Of a stretch of 64,000 nt of DNA, positions 36,930-44,603 are shown piece after piece. The position numbers and the translations under genes are program-made. Positions within the stretch are counted from its first letter, which is position 1. Every line of letters starts with the position of its first letter. The DNA comes from Limnohabitans sp. WS1 (lineage in GTDB: Bacteria; Pseudomonadota; Gammaproteobacteria; Burkholderiales; Burkholderiaceae_C). The notes under the pieces are model-generated. The model was not told the origin of the DNA. It saw nothing but the letters and a program-made list of their open reading frames with translations, and searched no databases. Location of the stretch: positions 1 to 64,000 of the forward strand of contig NZ_NERU01000005.1 of assembly GCF_003063265.1 (NCBI RefSeq), in the 5' to 3' direction.

Positions 36930-37517
36930 ATGACCAAATTGGACAACGCCATGCACTCAATAGCAAAAATCGACGCGCCTGGCTCTTCGAGCAAAAAACC
37001 CCGGCGAATGGCCATCGCCCGAAAAGTCAAGAAAACGGACGTTTTTGTGTCGACATTCGTGAGCAAAAAAACCGCAACCATCGCTCCCCATAAAGCATTG
37101 CCGACCGGTGGTCAAAATCCATCGATTTTTACCGTGGTGCGCTGCAATTTATGGGATCAAACGGTCTTCGTCCGACAAGGCTTATCGTCCAAAACCGTTG
37201 TCGAAATGTGCGATGCATTGGCCATGCCTCGGGCCAGTTTTCTGGATTACCTCCAGCTGCCCAGAAGCACAATTGAAGCACGCATCAAAAATAATACCCC
37301 GCTGACCCCCACCGAAGGGGATGCGGTACTTCGCTCAGCCAAGGCCTTGGTCAGGGCACAAGAGGTCTTTGAAGACAGCCATGCTGCATCGTCCTGGCTG
37401 AAGCGGGAGATCAGATCTCTTGGTGGCGTGACACCGGTGTCGCTCATGGACACGGACAGTGGCTTCGAGCTGGTGATGCACACGCTGGGTCGGATCGAAC
37501 ACGGCGTGGTGGCTTGA
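36930..37517 (+). CDS. ParS/Xre-MbcA antitoxin of a RES toxin module
   Basis: A 195-residue protein. The N-terminal 50 residues are basic (KKPRRMAIARKVKK). A helix-turn-helix-like middle (VVEMCDALAMPRASFLDYLQLPRSTIEARI) is followed by the C-terminal antitoxin/DUF2384-like part with EVFEDSHAASSWLKREIRSLGG. These antitoxins block RES-domain NAD-degrading toxins. Its stop overlaps the toxin start by one base. The start could be 36930 or the ATG at 36951; neither has a clear ribosome site. Confidence 0.82.
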   Translation: MTKLDNAMHSIAKIDAPGSSSKKPRRMAIARKVKKTDVFVSTFVSKKTATIAPHKALPTGGQNPSIFTVVRCNLWDQTVFVRQGLSSKTVVEMCDALAMPRASFLDYLQLPRSTIEARIKNNTPLTPTEGDAVLRSAKALVRAQEVFEDSHAASSWLKREIRSLGGVTPVSLMDTDSGFELVMHTLGRIEHGVVA

Positions 37518-38011
37518 TGCCTGCCAAGAGCGCCGCCCCCACCACAGTCTGGCGAATAGCCAAGCACACCAAAGACTTCCGAGCGGAGGACCTCAGTGGA
37601 GGAGGGGCCGCAGCAGTGGGTGGCCGTTGGAACGCGGTGGGACACCCTGTGGTGTATGCGGGCACATCGATTGCGCTGTGCACATTGGAGACGCTGGCAC
37701 ACATCGGCGATGACATCGCCTGCAGAAACCGGTTTCTGGTGGGCATCGAAATCCCGCACAAGTTGTGGGAGGCACGTCAGGTGGTTGCCCCAGACAGCTT
37801 GCCCAAAACCTGGGTCGCCGAGCCACCCGGCATGGACACGGTCAATGTGGGTAACACATGGCTCAAAAGCTGCGACAGCTTGCTGCTGCTGGTGCCCTCG
37901 GTCATTGTTCACGAAGAGTTCAATGTACTGATCAACCCCAAGCACAAGGATGCAGACAAGATCAAAGCCCAAGTGCACAGGCCCTTCATCTACGACCCTC
38001 GCCTTGCTTGA
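37517..38011 (+). CDS. RES-domain toxin
   Basis: A 164-residue protein with the RES signature: VWRIAKH, GGRWN (Arg37), LETLAH (Glu58), and a serine in LLVPSVIV followed by NVLINPKH. RES toxins consume NAD+ and are paired with Xre/MbcA/ParS antitoxins. The start codon overlaps the antitoxin stop (TGATG). All expected conserved residues are present, so the module looks intact. Confidence 0.83.
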   Translation: MPAKSAAPTTVWRIAKHTKDFRAEDLSGGGAAAVGGRWNAVGHPVVYAGTSIALCTLETLAHIGDDIACRNRFLVGIEIPHKLWEARQVVAPDSLPKTWVAEPPGMDTVNVGNTWLKSCDSLLLLVPSVIVHEEFNVLINPKHKDADKIKAQVHRPFIYDPRLA

Positions 38012-38136
38012 GTGAATTGAGGCGTTCGTTCAATGTCAGTCAGAGAAACTGCGCTGTCAACTTATGCACAGATCTTGCAGCGCATGGTTAGCCATTTCAG
38101 CAAAGAACGAATGCTAGGATCGATTTAGACCAAGAT

Positions 38137-38279
38137 TGCGTGAACTGGTCATCTCCCGCAGGCGCAGCGTCTGTCTGGCGCGCTACGCATGGGTCAATGT
38201 GTTGGACCGGGTCATGGTGGCACGGATTCGGCACCAGCGCGAAGCGGGTTATCAAGATGATGATGTTTGAGCGTTGAGG
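38137..38279 (+). pseudogene. ParE-type toxin C-terminal fragment, copy 1
   Basis: In frame this reads LRELVISRRRSVCLARYAWV and ends ARIRHQREAGYQDDDV, the C-terminal part of a RelE/ParE toxin. No N-terminal half precedes it. The same 143-base stretch recurs at 39121-39263 with about ten substitutions, in direct orientation, on the other side of an intact toxin-antitoxin pair. The flanks 38012-38136 and 38280-38334 hold nothing recognisable. Confidence 0.75.
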
Positions 38280-38334
38280 CCTCAAAACCCGATTCAAGAC
38301 GGGACGGGGTCACGCCGAGTGTGCGCCTTGGCGA

Positions 38335-38667
38335 TCAAGCAGCGAGCAAGCGATCCATCAAATGTCGCCTGAAATTGCGCATGCTCGGTATGAACATGTA
38401 AACGGTCAAAAGCGCATCAGAGGTCTGGTAAACCACATAGGCATTTTTGTGCTGATATCTTTTGAATCCAGTCAAGCCCGTGCCATCGAGTTCAAAGATG
38501 TTGCTGCCCAGTTCCGGATTCGTTGCCAATTTATGGAGTTTGACTTTCCATTCGTGGTTGATTTCAAGCCAAGTTTCAGCCCCAAATTTCTGCGTCACGT
38601 AGGTTTTGATTCTTCGGTAGTCTGATTTTGCCGACTGAAGAATCACAACTTTTCTGGGGCCTGTCAT
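38335..38667 (-). CDS. RelE/ParE-family toxin
   Basis: A 110-residue toxin of the RelE/ParE fold: KVVILQSAKSDYRRIKTYV (first helix), WKVKLHKLATNPELGSNI, GFKRYQHKNAYVVYQ and VYMFIPSMRNF. It would be an mRNA-cleaving or gyrase-targeting toxin; the subclass is not clear. Its start overlaps the antitoxin stop by four bases (ATGA), giving translational coupling. Confidence 0.8.
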   Translation of the reverse strand: MTGPRKVVILQSAKSDYRRIKTYVTQKFGAETWLEINHEWKVKLHKLATNPELGSNIFELDGTGLTGFKRYQHKNAYVVYQTSDALLTVYMFIPSMRNFRRHLMDRLLAA

Positions 38668-38930
38668 TCTTCACGCGCCATTTCGCTGAAGAAGTCATCA
38701 GCCTCTTGAAACTGGCCTTGAGCCAGCTCTTTGTTACCCATGGCAATCAGCTTTAAGAGTGCCATGGTTTCTTGTTGTTGCTCGTAGGCTTGGATATCAA
38801 GCACCACCATCTTGGCTTCACCGTTTTGTGTGATGATCAACGGATCAGGGTTGGTGGCGAAGTTTTTAATGATGTCGGCAGCGTGTGACTTGAGATATGA
38901 AATAGGCTTGATTTGTTGAGCGAGTGACAT
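38664..38930 (-). CDS. Phd/YefM-family antitoxin
   Basis: An 88-residue protein with the Phd/YefM N-terminal DNA-binding fold: ISYLKSHAADIIKNF, PLIITQNGEAKMVVLDIQAYEQ. An acidic C-terminal toxin-binding tail follows (FQEADDFFSEMAREE). The ATG at 38930 follows TGAGG. It precedes and is coupled to the RelE/ParE toxin, and its promoter carries a palindrome that is a candidate autoregulatory operator. Confidence 0.82.
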   Translation of the reverse strand: MSLAQQIKPISYLKSHAADIIKNFATNPDPLIITQNGEAKMVVLDIQAYEQQQETMALLKLIAMGNKELAQGQFQEADDFFSEMAREE

Positions 38931-38957
38931 GGCAGCCTCAGAAATAAATTCAAACCA

Positions 38958-38985
38958 AATATAGACCAAATTTGGTTCACGTCAA
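38958..38985 (-). promoter_or_regulatory. Promoter and operator of the Phd/RelE-type module
   Basis: On the minus strand, TTGACG (38985-38980) is followed by a 16-base spacer and TATATT (38963-38958). The spacer contains the perfect palindrome ACCAAATTTGGT (38965-38976). A second, partial copy (ACCAAATA) is adjacent. Phd/YefM antitoxins repress their own promoter through such palindromes (established for the family); the assignment here is inference. Confidence 0.65.
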
Positions 38986-39047
38986 GTCCACACCCAGCCT
39001 GTAACGTCGTCAACAACTCAGTCTCAGTCGCATTCTCCATCTGCGCT

Positions 39048-39263
39048 TTGTGCTGCTGTAAAGAAAGCTTGCAAGTGTTGACGCATCAACCCGGCATAGG
39101 TCGCCCGGTGGAAGGTGGTTTGCGTGAACTGATCATCTCCCGCAGGCGCAGCGTTTGTCTGGCGCGCTACGCATGGGTCGATGTGTTGGACCGGGTCATG
39201 GTGGCCAGGATTTGGCACCAGCGCGAAGCGGGTTATCAAGATGATGAGGTTTGAGCGGTGAGG
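39048..39263 (+). pseudogene. ParE-type toxin C-terminal fragment, copy 2
   Basis: An open frame of 68 residues from a TTG reads LTHQPGIGRPVEGGLRELII and ends ARIWHQREAGYQDDEV. This is roughly the last two thirds of a ParE/RelE toxin; the N-terminal helices are missing. Positions 39121-39263 match 38137-38279. No partner antitoxin is seen beside it. Confidence 0.7.
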
Positions 39264-39297
39264 AAATCCAAGCGCATGAGGACGATGGATGTGGGTC

Positions 39298-39340
39298 TGC
39301 GAGGGTTGATCGCGGCGAGGGCGCCGCTCCCACAAGGAAA
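39298..39340. repeat. REP family A, single right arm
   Basis: A single arm, GATCGCGGCGAGGGCGCC followed by GCTCCCACAAGG, near the 3' end of the AraC-type gene. Confidence 0.65.
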
Positions 39341-39350
39341 CCCACTCAGC

Positions 39351-40403
39351 TCAGGCCTGCACTTCGCCTTCAGCCGGTTCGTTGTGCGCCTGGCGGTACG
39401 CCCCTGGCGTCAGCCCCGTCCAGCCTTTGAAGGCGCGGTGGAAAGTGCTGGCTTCTGAAAACCCCACGCGGGCTGCTACTTCCAAGAGCGGCAGGTCGGT
39501 CTGGGTGAGGTACTCGACGGCCACGTCGCGGCGCAGGGCGTCTTTGATCATTTGGTAGCCCTGGCCTTCGCGCTGCAGGCGGCGGCGCAGGGTTTGGGGG
39601 GTGGTGGCCAGCATGTCGCTGATGGCTTCGAGCGAGGGCATTTCTTCTGCCAGGTAGCGGCGCAGCATGCGGCGGATGCGCTCGGTCAGGCTGGCCTGGT
39701 CGCGGTATTTGACAAGCAGGCAGGCCGGGGCCTGTTGCAAAAACTCTTCTACGCTTTCGGTGTTTTGCACCACGGGCAGGTCGAGCCATTTGGCGTCGAA
39801 ACGGTAGCCCCATTCACCGTCCATCAGGCGAATGGGGGCCTGGAACAGTTTGGACGCATCGCTGCGCCGGGCCACATCGCGGTCTTGGTAAACGACTTCA
39901 TCCACCGGGATACGCCGCGCCGCCAGCCAGCACATGACGCCGTAGCTGAGGAACATGAAGACCCGCACGGCGTAGGCCTGGCGATCATTCAGGGTGTGGC
40001 GCGGACTCATGCGCAGATAAGCCACGCCGCCGCTGACCACCAAGCGCGGCACAAAATCGGGCAAGAGCGCGTGGTAGTAACGCAGCCCGGCGCGCACGGC
40101 CTCACCCAGTTTGCGGTGGCCCACCAGCATGCGGCAGCCCATGGCAAAAGAGCCCAGGGGCAGCGCGGTGGTGCTCAGGCCCCAAAACTCGTCGCGGTGG
40201 TGGCGCACCAGCGCGGTCATCAGGCGGGCAAACTGGGCTTGGGTGACCCGCGCCAGTTTGGATTCGAGCAGCGCGGGCAGGATGCCTGCACGGCGCAGCA
40301 CGGCAACGCGGGCGTTATCGTCCTCGATGGCCATGAGCATCTGCACCACCTGGTAGGCCGCGATGGTGTGCTGAATGGGCGGGGCGTTGGGCGGGCGGGT
40401 CAT
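39351..40403 (-). CDS. AraC-family transcriptional regulator
   Basis: A 350-residue regulator. The N-terminal arabinose-binding-like effector domain (about 20-205) holds FWGLSTTALPLGSFAMGCRML. The C-terminal AraC domain has two helix-turn-helices, including AISDMLATTPQTLRRRLQREG and the conserved VAARVGFSEASTFHRAFKGWTG. Such regulators control neighbouring catabolic genes. The closest candidates are the upstream racemase and acyl-CoA synthetase genes, on the same strand across a repeat array (inference). Confidence 0.83.
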   Translation of the reverse strand: MTRPPNAPPIQHTIAAYQVVQMLMAIEDDNARVAVLRRAGILPALLESKLARVTQAQFARLMTALVRHHRDEFWGLSTTALPLGSFAMGCRMLVGHRKLGEAVRAGLRYYHALLPDFVPRLVVSGGVAYLRMSPRHTLNDRQAYAVRVFMFLSYGVMCWLAARRIPVDEVVYQDRDVARRSDASKLFQAPIRLMDGEWGYRFDAKWLDLPVVQNTESVEEFLQQAPACLLVKYRDQASLTERIRRMLRRYLAEEMPSLEAISDMLATTPQTLRRRLQREGQGYQMIKDALRRDVAVEYLTQTDLPLLEVAARVGFSEASTFHRAFKGWTGLTPGAYRQAHNEPAEGEVQA

Positions 40404-40493
40404 GAAGCAGTTGTCAGAGGTTCGGTACGGTGAAAGTTCATCAATGGTTTTGCGGGTTTGGCCTCAAAATCAACATGGTTGGCTTTGCCGCTG

Positions 40494-40995
40494 GCTGCAT
40501 GTCGGGGCTGAAGCCGCCGACCTGCGAAAAACCACTGGCTCCCCGTAGGTCGGTAGCTTTAGCTCCGACATGGCTCGCTTCGGCGCAGGTCTCATGTCGG
40601 GGCTGAAGCCGCCGACCTACGAATACCGCCTCCGTAGGTCGGTAGCTTCAGCTCCGACATGGCTCGCTTCGGCGCAGGTCTCATGTCGGGGCTGAAGCCA
40701 CCGACCTGCGAAAAACCACTGGCTCCCCGTAGGTCGGTAGCTTTAGCTCCGACATGGCTCGCTTCGGCGCAGGTCTCATGTCGGGGCTGAAGCCGCCGAC
40801 CTGCGAAAAACCACTGGCTCCCCGTAGGTCGGTAGCTTTAGCTCCGACATGGTTCGCTTCGGCGTAGGTCTCATGTCGGGGCTGAAGCCGCCGACCTACG
40901 AATACCGCCTCCGTAGGTCGGTAGCTTTAGCTCCGACATGGCTCGCTTCGGCGCAGGTCTCATGTCGGGGCTGAAGCCACCGACCTACAAGATGC
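40494..40995. repeat. REP family B, long tandem array
   Basis: Five full units plus a terminal half, alternating arms CATGTCGGGGCTGAAGCC(G/A)CCGACCT and GTAGGTCGGTAGCTTTAGC. Linkers are of two kinds: AAAAACCACTGGCTCCCC and AATACCGCCTC. Arms are joined by GGCTCGCTTCGGCGCAGGTC. Period is about 89-96 bases. It fills 40404-41043 between the AraC and racemase genes; no gene is seen. Confidence 0.92.
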
Positions 40996-41043
40996 GTTGA
41001 TTACGGGGGCAATTCTGACTTCAGGGCCTCGAATACGAGGCCT

Positions 41044-42228
41044 CTATCCTACGACTTTGCGTTGGCACAAAACATCAATCGCGGCGTCATCGAGTCCCGC
41101 AGCGGTCAGCAGCTCGCGAGTGTGCTGGCCCTGCAGGGGCGCGGGGCGTTGCACTTCAAAGCGGTAGCCGCTCATCTGCACTGGCATGGCCAGTTGTGTC
41201 ATGGTCTCGCCCTGCGCGGTTTGCACCTGCACCCACATGCCCCGGTCTTGGAAGTGGGGCAGCTTTTGCGCCTCGTCGAGCTTGAGCACAGGGGTCACGC
41301 AGCAGTCGGCACCATCGAGCAGCTGCGCCCAGTGGGCCAGGGGGTGGGCTTGCACCGCTTGGGCGACTTCGCGCCGCACCCAGTCGTTCAAGGCCTGCGT
41401 TTTGGGGATGTGGTGCTCGGCCAAATCAGGGCGGCCCAGCAAGGTGCAAAAGGTGTCCCAGAACTTGTGCTCAAAAGCGCCCACGGCCAGGTAGCGGCCG
41501 TCTTGTGTGGAGTACAGGCCGTAGCAGGGCAGCGCGCCGGTCAGCTTGTCGCCACCGGGCGCGGGCACGCGGCCCCGGCTGTGCAGGCCAGCGAGCGGGA
41601 TCACCGCGTGGGCCAGCACGCCATCGGCAATGGCCACGTCCACATGGCGGCCTTGGCCGGTACGCTGCGCGTCAAACAGCGCGGCCAAGATGCCCATGAC
41701 GGCGGGCATGGTGCCGCCCAGCAAGTCGCCCATGGGCAAGTTGGACAGGGCCAGCTCGCCCGACGGCGTGCCCACTTGGTCGGCCACGCCGGCATAGCCG
41801 CAGTAGTTCAGGTCGTGACCGGCCTTTTGGCTCAGCGGTCCGGTCTGGCCGTAGCCGCTGATGCTGCAGTACACGAGGCGCGGGTTGCGGCTGTGCACCA
41901 CGTCGTAACCCAAGCCCAGCCGGGCCATCACACCCGGGCGAAAGCCTTCGACCAGCACGTCGGCGGTCTCGCACAGCTTGAGCAAAAGCTGCATGCCTTC
42001 GGGGTGCTTCAGGTCCAGGCGCATGCCGCGTTTGTTGCGGTTGAGCATTTCGCGCACCGGTGGTGAGGCGTAGTCGCCCGCGCCCAGGTCTTCGATCTTG
42101 ATGACGTCGGCGCCCAAGTCGGCCAGGTGCAGGGTGCACATGGGGCCTGGCAGCAGGCGGGTGAGGTCGAGCACGCGCACGCCTTGCAGCGGCGGGCGGT
42201 TGGGCGAATGGGTGGCGGTGCTGCTCAT
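41044..42228 (-). CDS. Alpha-methylacyl-CoA racemase-like enzyme
   Basis: A 394-residue family III protein. It has the racemase motif GHDLNYCGYAGV with His138, and LPMGDLLGG with Asp168, corresponding to the His/Asp base pair of alpha-methylacyl-CoA racemase, rather than the plain CoA-transferase aspartate motif. It would epimerise 2-methyl-branched acyl-CoAs before beta-oxidation, as in isoprenoid and sterol side chains. The start overlaps the acyl-CoA synthetase stop (ATGA), so activation and epimerisation are coupled. A CoA-transferase role remains possible. Confidence 0.72.
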   Translation of the reverse strand: MSSTATHSPNRPPLQGVRVLDLTRLLPGPMCTLHLADLGADVIKIEDLGAGDYASPPVREMLNRNKRGMRLDLKHPEGMQLLLKLCETADVLVEGFRPGVMARLGLGYDVVHSRNPRLVYCSISGYGQTGPLSQKAGHDLNYCGYAGVADQVGTPSGELALSNLPMGDLLGGTMPAVMGILAALFDAQRTGQGRHVDVAIADGVLAHAVIPLAGLHSRGRVPAPGGDKLTGALPCYGLYSTQDGRYLAVGAFEHKFWDTFCTLLGRPDLAEHHIPKTQALNDWVRREVAQAVQAHPLAHWAQLLDGADCCVTPVLKLDEAQKLPHFQDRGMWVQVQTAQGETMTQLAMPVQMSGYRFEVQRPAPLQGQHTRELLTAAGLDDAAIDVLCQRKVVG

Positions 42229-43760
42229 GCGCGTGCTGCGGTCTTGCGCAGTTCGGTTTTTTGGACTTTGCCTGCAGCCGTGAGCGGCAGCTTGTCGCGA
42301 AATTCGTAGCTCTTGGGGCACTTGAAGCCACTGATCAGCGCGTGGCAGTGCGCCGAGAGTTCTTCGCCGCTGGCTTGCGCGCCGGGTTTGAGCACCACAA
42401 CGGCGTGCACGGCCTCGCCCCATTTCTCGTGGGGCACACCAATGACGGCGCACATCGACACCGCCGGGTGGCTGGTGAGGGTGCTTTCCACTTCGGCCGG
42501 GTAGACGTTTTCGCCGCCGGTGATGACCATGTCTTTGATGCGATCGATGACGTACAGGTAGCCGTGGGCGTCCATCACGCCGCCGTCACCGGTGTGCAGC
42601 CAGCCGCCTGCCAAGGCCTTGCGGGTGTCTTCTTCTCGGCCCCAGTAGCCTTGCATCACCGCCGGGCCGCGCACCAGGATCTCGCCGTGCGTGCCTGCGG
42701 GCAGCTCTTGGCCCTCGGCGTCGGCGATGCGGATCTCTGCCGACACCCCGGCCTGCCCCGCCGAGCGGATGCGCTCGCTGTCCAGAAAGGCCGGGTCACG
42801 GGAAATCGGCAAGGTCGAGACGGCGGCCGAGGTTTCGGTCATGCCGTACACATGGATGAAGTCCACATCAGGGAAAGCCTGCAGCGCACGCCGCAGCAGC
42901 GGCAACGTGATGGGTGCCGCGCCCCACAAAATGCGCTCCAGCTTGGGCAGGCCCTGCGGGTCAAAGCCGGGGGTGTCGAGCAGCATTTGCAGCATGCTGG
43001 GCACGATGACCAGGTCGTTCACGCCTTCGCGGGCCATGATCTCGACCACGGGCTGGGGCTGAAATGCTGGAACCGTCACGCAGGTGCCGCCCACCACGGT
43101 CTGTCCCAGCATGCGGCCCAGCCCCGCCACATGGAACATGGGCGAGGTGAGCAAGGTGACGTAATGCGGCGGGTTGGGCACCTCGGCCATGCGCCCCACC
43201 AGCGAGGCCCAAAGGTTGCCGTGCGAGAGCATCACGCCCTTGGGGAAGCCGGTGGTGCCCCCCGTGTAAACGATGGCGGCCAGCGTGTCTGGGGCGCTGC
43301 GCACATCTTCCATGGGCACGGCTGCAGCCCGTTGCGCCTCCAGCGGCAGATAGCCTGCCGGGGCTTGGGCTTCGCCGATGTAAAAACGCTGCCGCAGGGT
43401 CGGCAGGGCGTCGGTCATGGCTTGCGCGGAGGCCATCAGGGCATCGTCCACCGCCAGCGCGTTGGCCCCGCAGTCGTTCAGGGCGTAGGCCACTTCGGCC
43501 GCTGTCCAGCGGGTGTTGATCGGGTTGATCACCAGCCCGGCCCAGGCACCTGCCAGCAGCAATTCGATCATGCGGTCGCTGTTCAGCGCCAGCACCGACA
43601 AGCGCTCGCCCGGTTGCAAGCCCAGCGCACGCAGGGCCGAAGCGGTGCGGGCCACGCGGTCCACCAGTTGCCGGTAGGTCTGGCGGCGCGTACCTGTGAC
43701 GGTGGCGATCTTGTCGGGGTGCCTTTGCATCGAGCGGTGCAAACCAGCGGTGAGGTACAT
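42225..43760 (-). CDS. AMP-forming acyl-CoA synthetase
   Basis: A 511-residue ANL ligase with YTGGTTGFPKGVMLSHGNL (a TGG variant of the P-loop), YGMTETSAAV, HTGDGGVMDAHGYLYV, RIKDMVITGGENVYPAEVE and AAGKVQKTEL with the C-terminal lysine. The ATG at 43760 follows GGAGACACAAGC. Its stop overlaps the racemase start, so the product is probably a branched acyl-CoA (inference). Confidence 0.84.
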   Translation of the reverse strand: MYLTAGLHRSMQRHPDKIATVTGTRRQTYRQLVDRVARTASALRALGLQPGERLSVLALNSDRMIELLLAGAWAGLVINPINTRWTAAEVAYALNDCGANALAVDDALMASAQAMTDALPTLRQRFYIGEAQAPAGYLPLEAQRAAAVPMEDVRSAPDTLAAIVYTGGTTGFPKGVMLSHGNLWASLVGRMAEVPNPPHYVTLLTSPMFHVAGLGRMLGQTVVGGTCVTVPAFQPQPVVEIMAREGVNDLVIVPSMLQMLLDTPGFDPQGLPKLERILWGAAPITLPLLRRALQAFPDVDFIHVYGMTETSAAVSTLPISRDPAFLDSERIRSAGQAGVSAEIRIADAEGQELPAGTHGEILVRGPAVMQGYWGREEDTRKALAGGWLHTGDGGVMDAHGYLYVIDRIKDMVITGGENVYPAEVESTLTSHPAVSMCAVIGVPHEKWGEAVHAVVVLKPGAQASGEELSAHCHALISGFKCPKSYEFRDKLPLTAAGKVQKTELRKTAARA

Positions 43761-43941
43761 GCTTGTGTCTCCATCGGCACGGCCTGATTTCGGCCGTCGC
43801 CATGGGGTGATTGCACCGCGCAGGCGGGGCGGCCGCAATCGCTGCAAGGCTCAAAGGAGTTGGCAGAAAGTGACAGGGCGTCAAGCTCAAACATCCTTTG
43901 GGGGCCCAACAAGCTCTACCCCATGAGCTTTACTCACAGCA

Positions 43942-43970
43942 TTGACACATTGATTTTTAGTAGCTACATT
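43942..43970 (+). promoter_or_regulatory. Promoter of the first BrnTA locus
   Basis: A perfect TTGACA (43942-43947), a 17-base spacer and TACATT (43965-43970). Transcription would begin at or next to the toxin ATG at 43977, suggesting a leaderless or very short-leader mRNA. Confidence 0.6.
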
Positions 43971-43976
43971 AATACA

Positions 43977-44245
43977 ATGCGTATTGAGTTCGATCCGATC
44001 AAAGACGCCTCGAATCAGATCAAACATGGTCTGTCTTTGGGCATGGCCGAAGAACTCGACTGGGAATCCGCGCTGGTATGGGTTGATGATCGGTTTGAGT
44101 CCAACGAGATGCGCATGATCGCTCTCGCGCCCTAGACCGAAACCCTTTACTACGTGGCATTTGTTGACGGGTACCAACGCGAAGAATCATCAGCCTTCGC
44201 CGTGCCAATCGACGGGAGGTAAAGCACTATGTCGAAAATTTCTAA
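43977..44245 (+). pseudogene. brnT: BrnT toxin, broken by a stop codon and a frameshift
   Basis: The first 52 codons read MRIEFDPIKDASNQIKHGLS to MRMIALAP, a clear BrnT N-terminus. An in-frame TAG follows at 44133-44135. The frame then continues TETLYYVAFVDG, after which a one-base shift is needed near 44170-44180 to resume RRIISLRRANRREVKHYVEN, the normal BrnT C-terminus, ending at TAA 44243-44245. Two separate lesions make an active toxin unlikely. The BrnA start lies inside the toxin's 3' end, as in intact operons. Confidence 0.85.
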
Positions 44246-44525
44246 GCGCCCGACTGTCCGCATGCCCAGCGTGCAAGAGGACAAGGCCATCACCGCCGCC
44301 GCCCGCAGCGATCCGCATGCTCAGCCGCTCACGCCCACGCAATTGCAGGCCATGGTCCCGCTCAAAAGTTTGCGCGGTCGCCCCAAGTCCGAGAACAAAA
44401 AACAGCTGGTTTCGGTGCGCTACAGCCCCGAAGTGCTGGCCTATTTCAAGTCAACAGGCGAAGGCTGGCAGTCGCGCATGGACAGCGTGCTGCGCCAATA
44501 TGTGGCCAGCCATTCGAGACCCTAA
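44229..44525 (+). CDS. brnA: BrnA-family antitoxin
   Basis: A 98-residue protein with the BrnA ribbon-helix-helix C-terminus: RGRPKSENKKQLVSVRYSPE, then FKSTGEGWQSRMDSVLRQYV. BrnA neutralises BrnT and represses the operon. A ribosome site, GGGAGG, precedes the ATG. The antitoxin frame is intact although its toxin is broken, so it may persist as a repressor. Confidence 0.83.
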   Translation: MSKISKRPTVRMPSVQEDKAITAAARSDPHAQPLTPTQLQAMVPLKSLRGRPKSENKKQLVSVRYSPEVLAYFKSTGEGWQSRMDSVLRQYVASHSRP

Positions 44526-44563
44526 GTCGCCATCCCCGATAATCACGCCTTCAGATTTCCCCC

Positions 44564-44591
44564 GGCCCGCACGCACTGCGGGCCATTTTTT
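44564..44591 (+). terminator. Intrinsic terminator-like hairpin between brnA and dapD
   Basis: Stem GGCCCGCA (44564-44571) pairs with TGCGGGCC (44577-44584) around CGCAC, followed by a run of T (44586-44591). It ends one base before the dapD ribosome site CGGAG. It either terminates the brnTA transcript or acts as an attenuator if dapD starts upstream; a GATAAT at 44538-44543 is a possible -10. Confidence 0.7.
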
Positions 44592-44603
44592 CGGAGCAAC
44601 ACC

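Noticed and set aside
39048-39254. Intact small toxin gene
   Set aside because: It lacks the N-terminal helices of ParE/RelE toxins, starts with a TTG without ribosome site, and has no antitoxin partner.
41044-42228. Plain CoA-transferase call for the third family III protein
   Set aside because: The GHDLNY and MGDLLGG motifs match the racemase His/Asp pair better than the transferase motif seen in the other two family members here.
43860-44135. A functional short gene ending at the TAG at 44135
   Set aside because: The frame is the N-terminal half of BrnT; the missing half is recognisable downstream in another frame, so this is a broken toxin.
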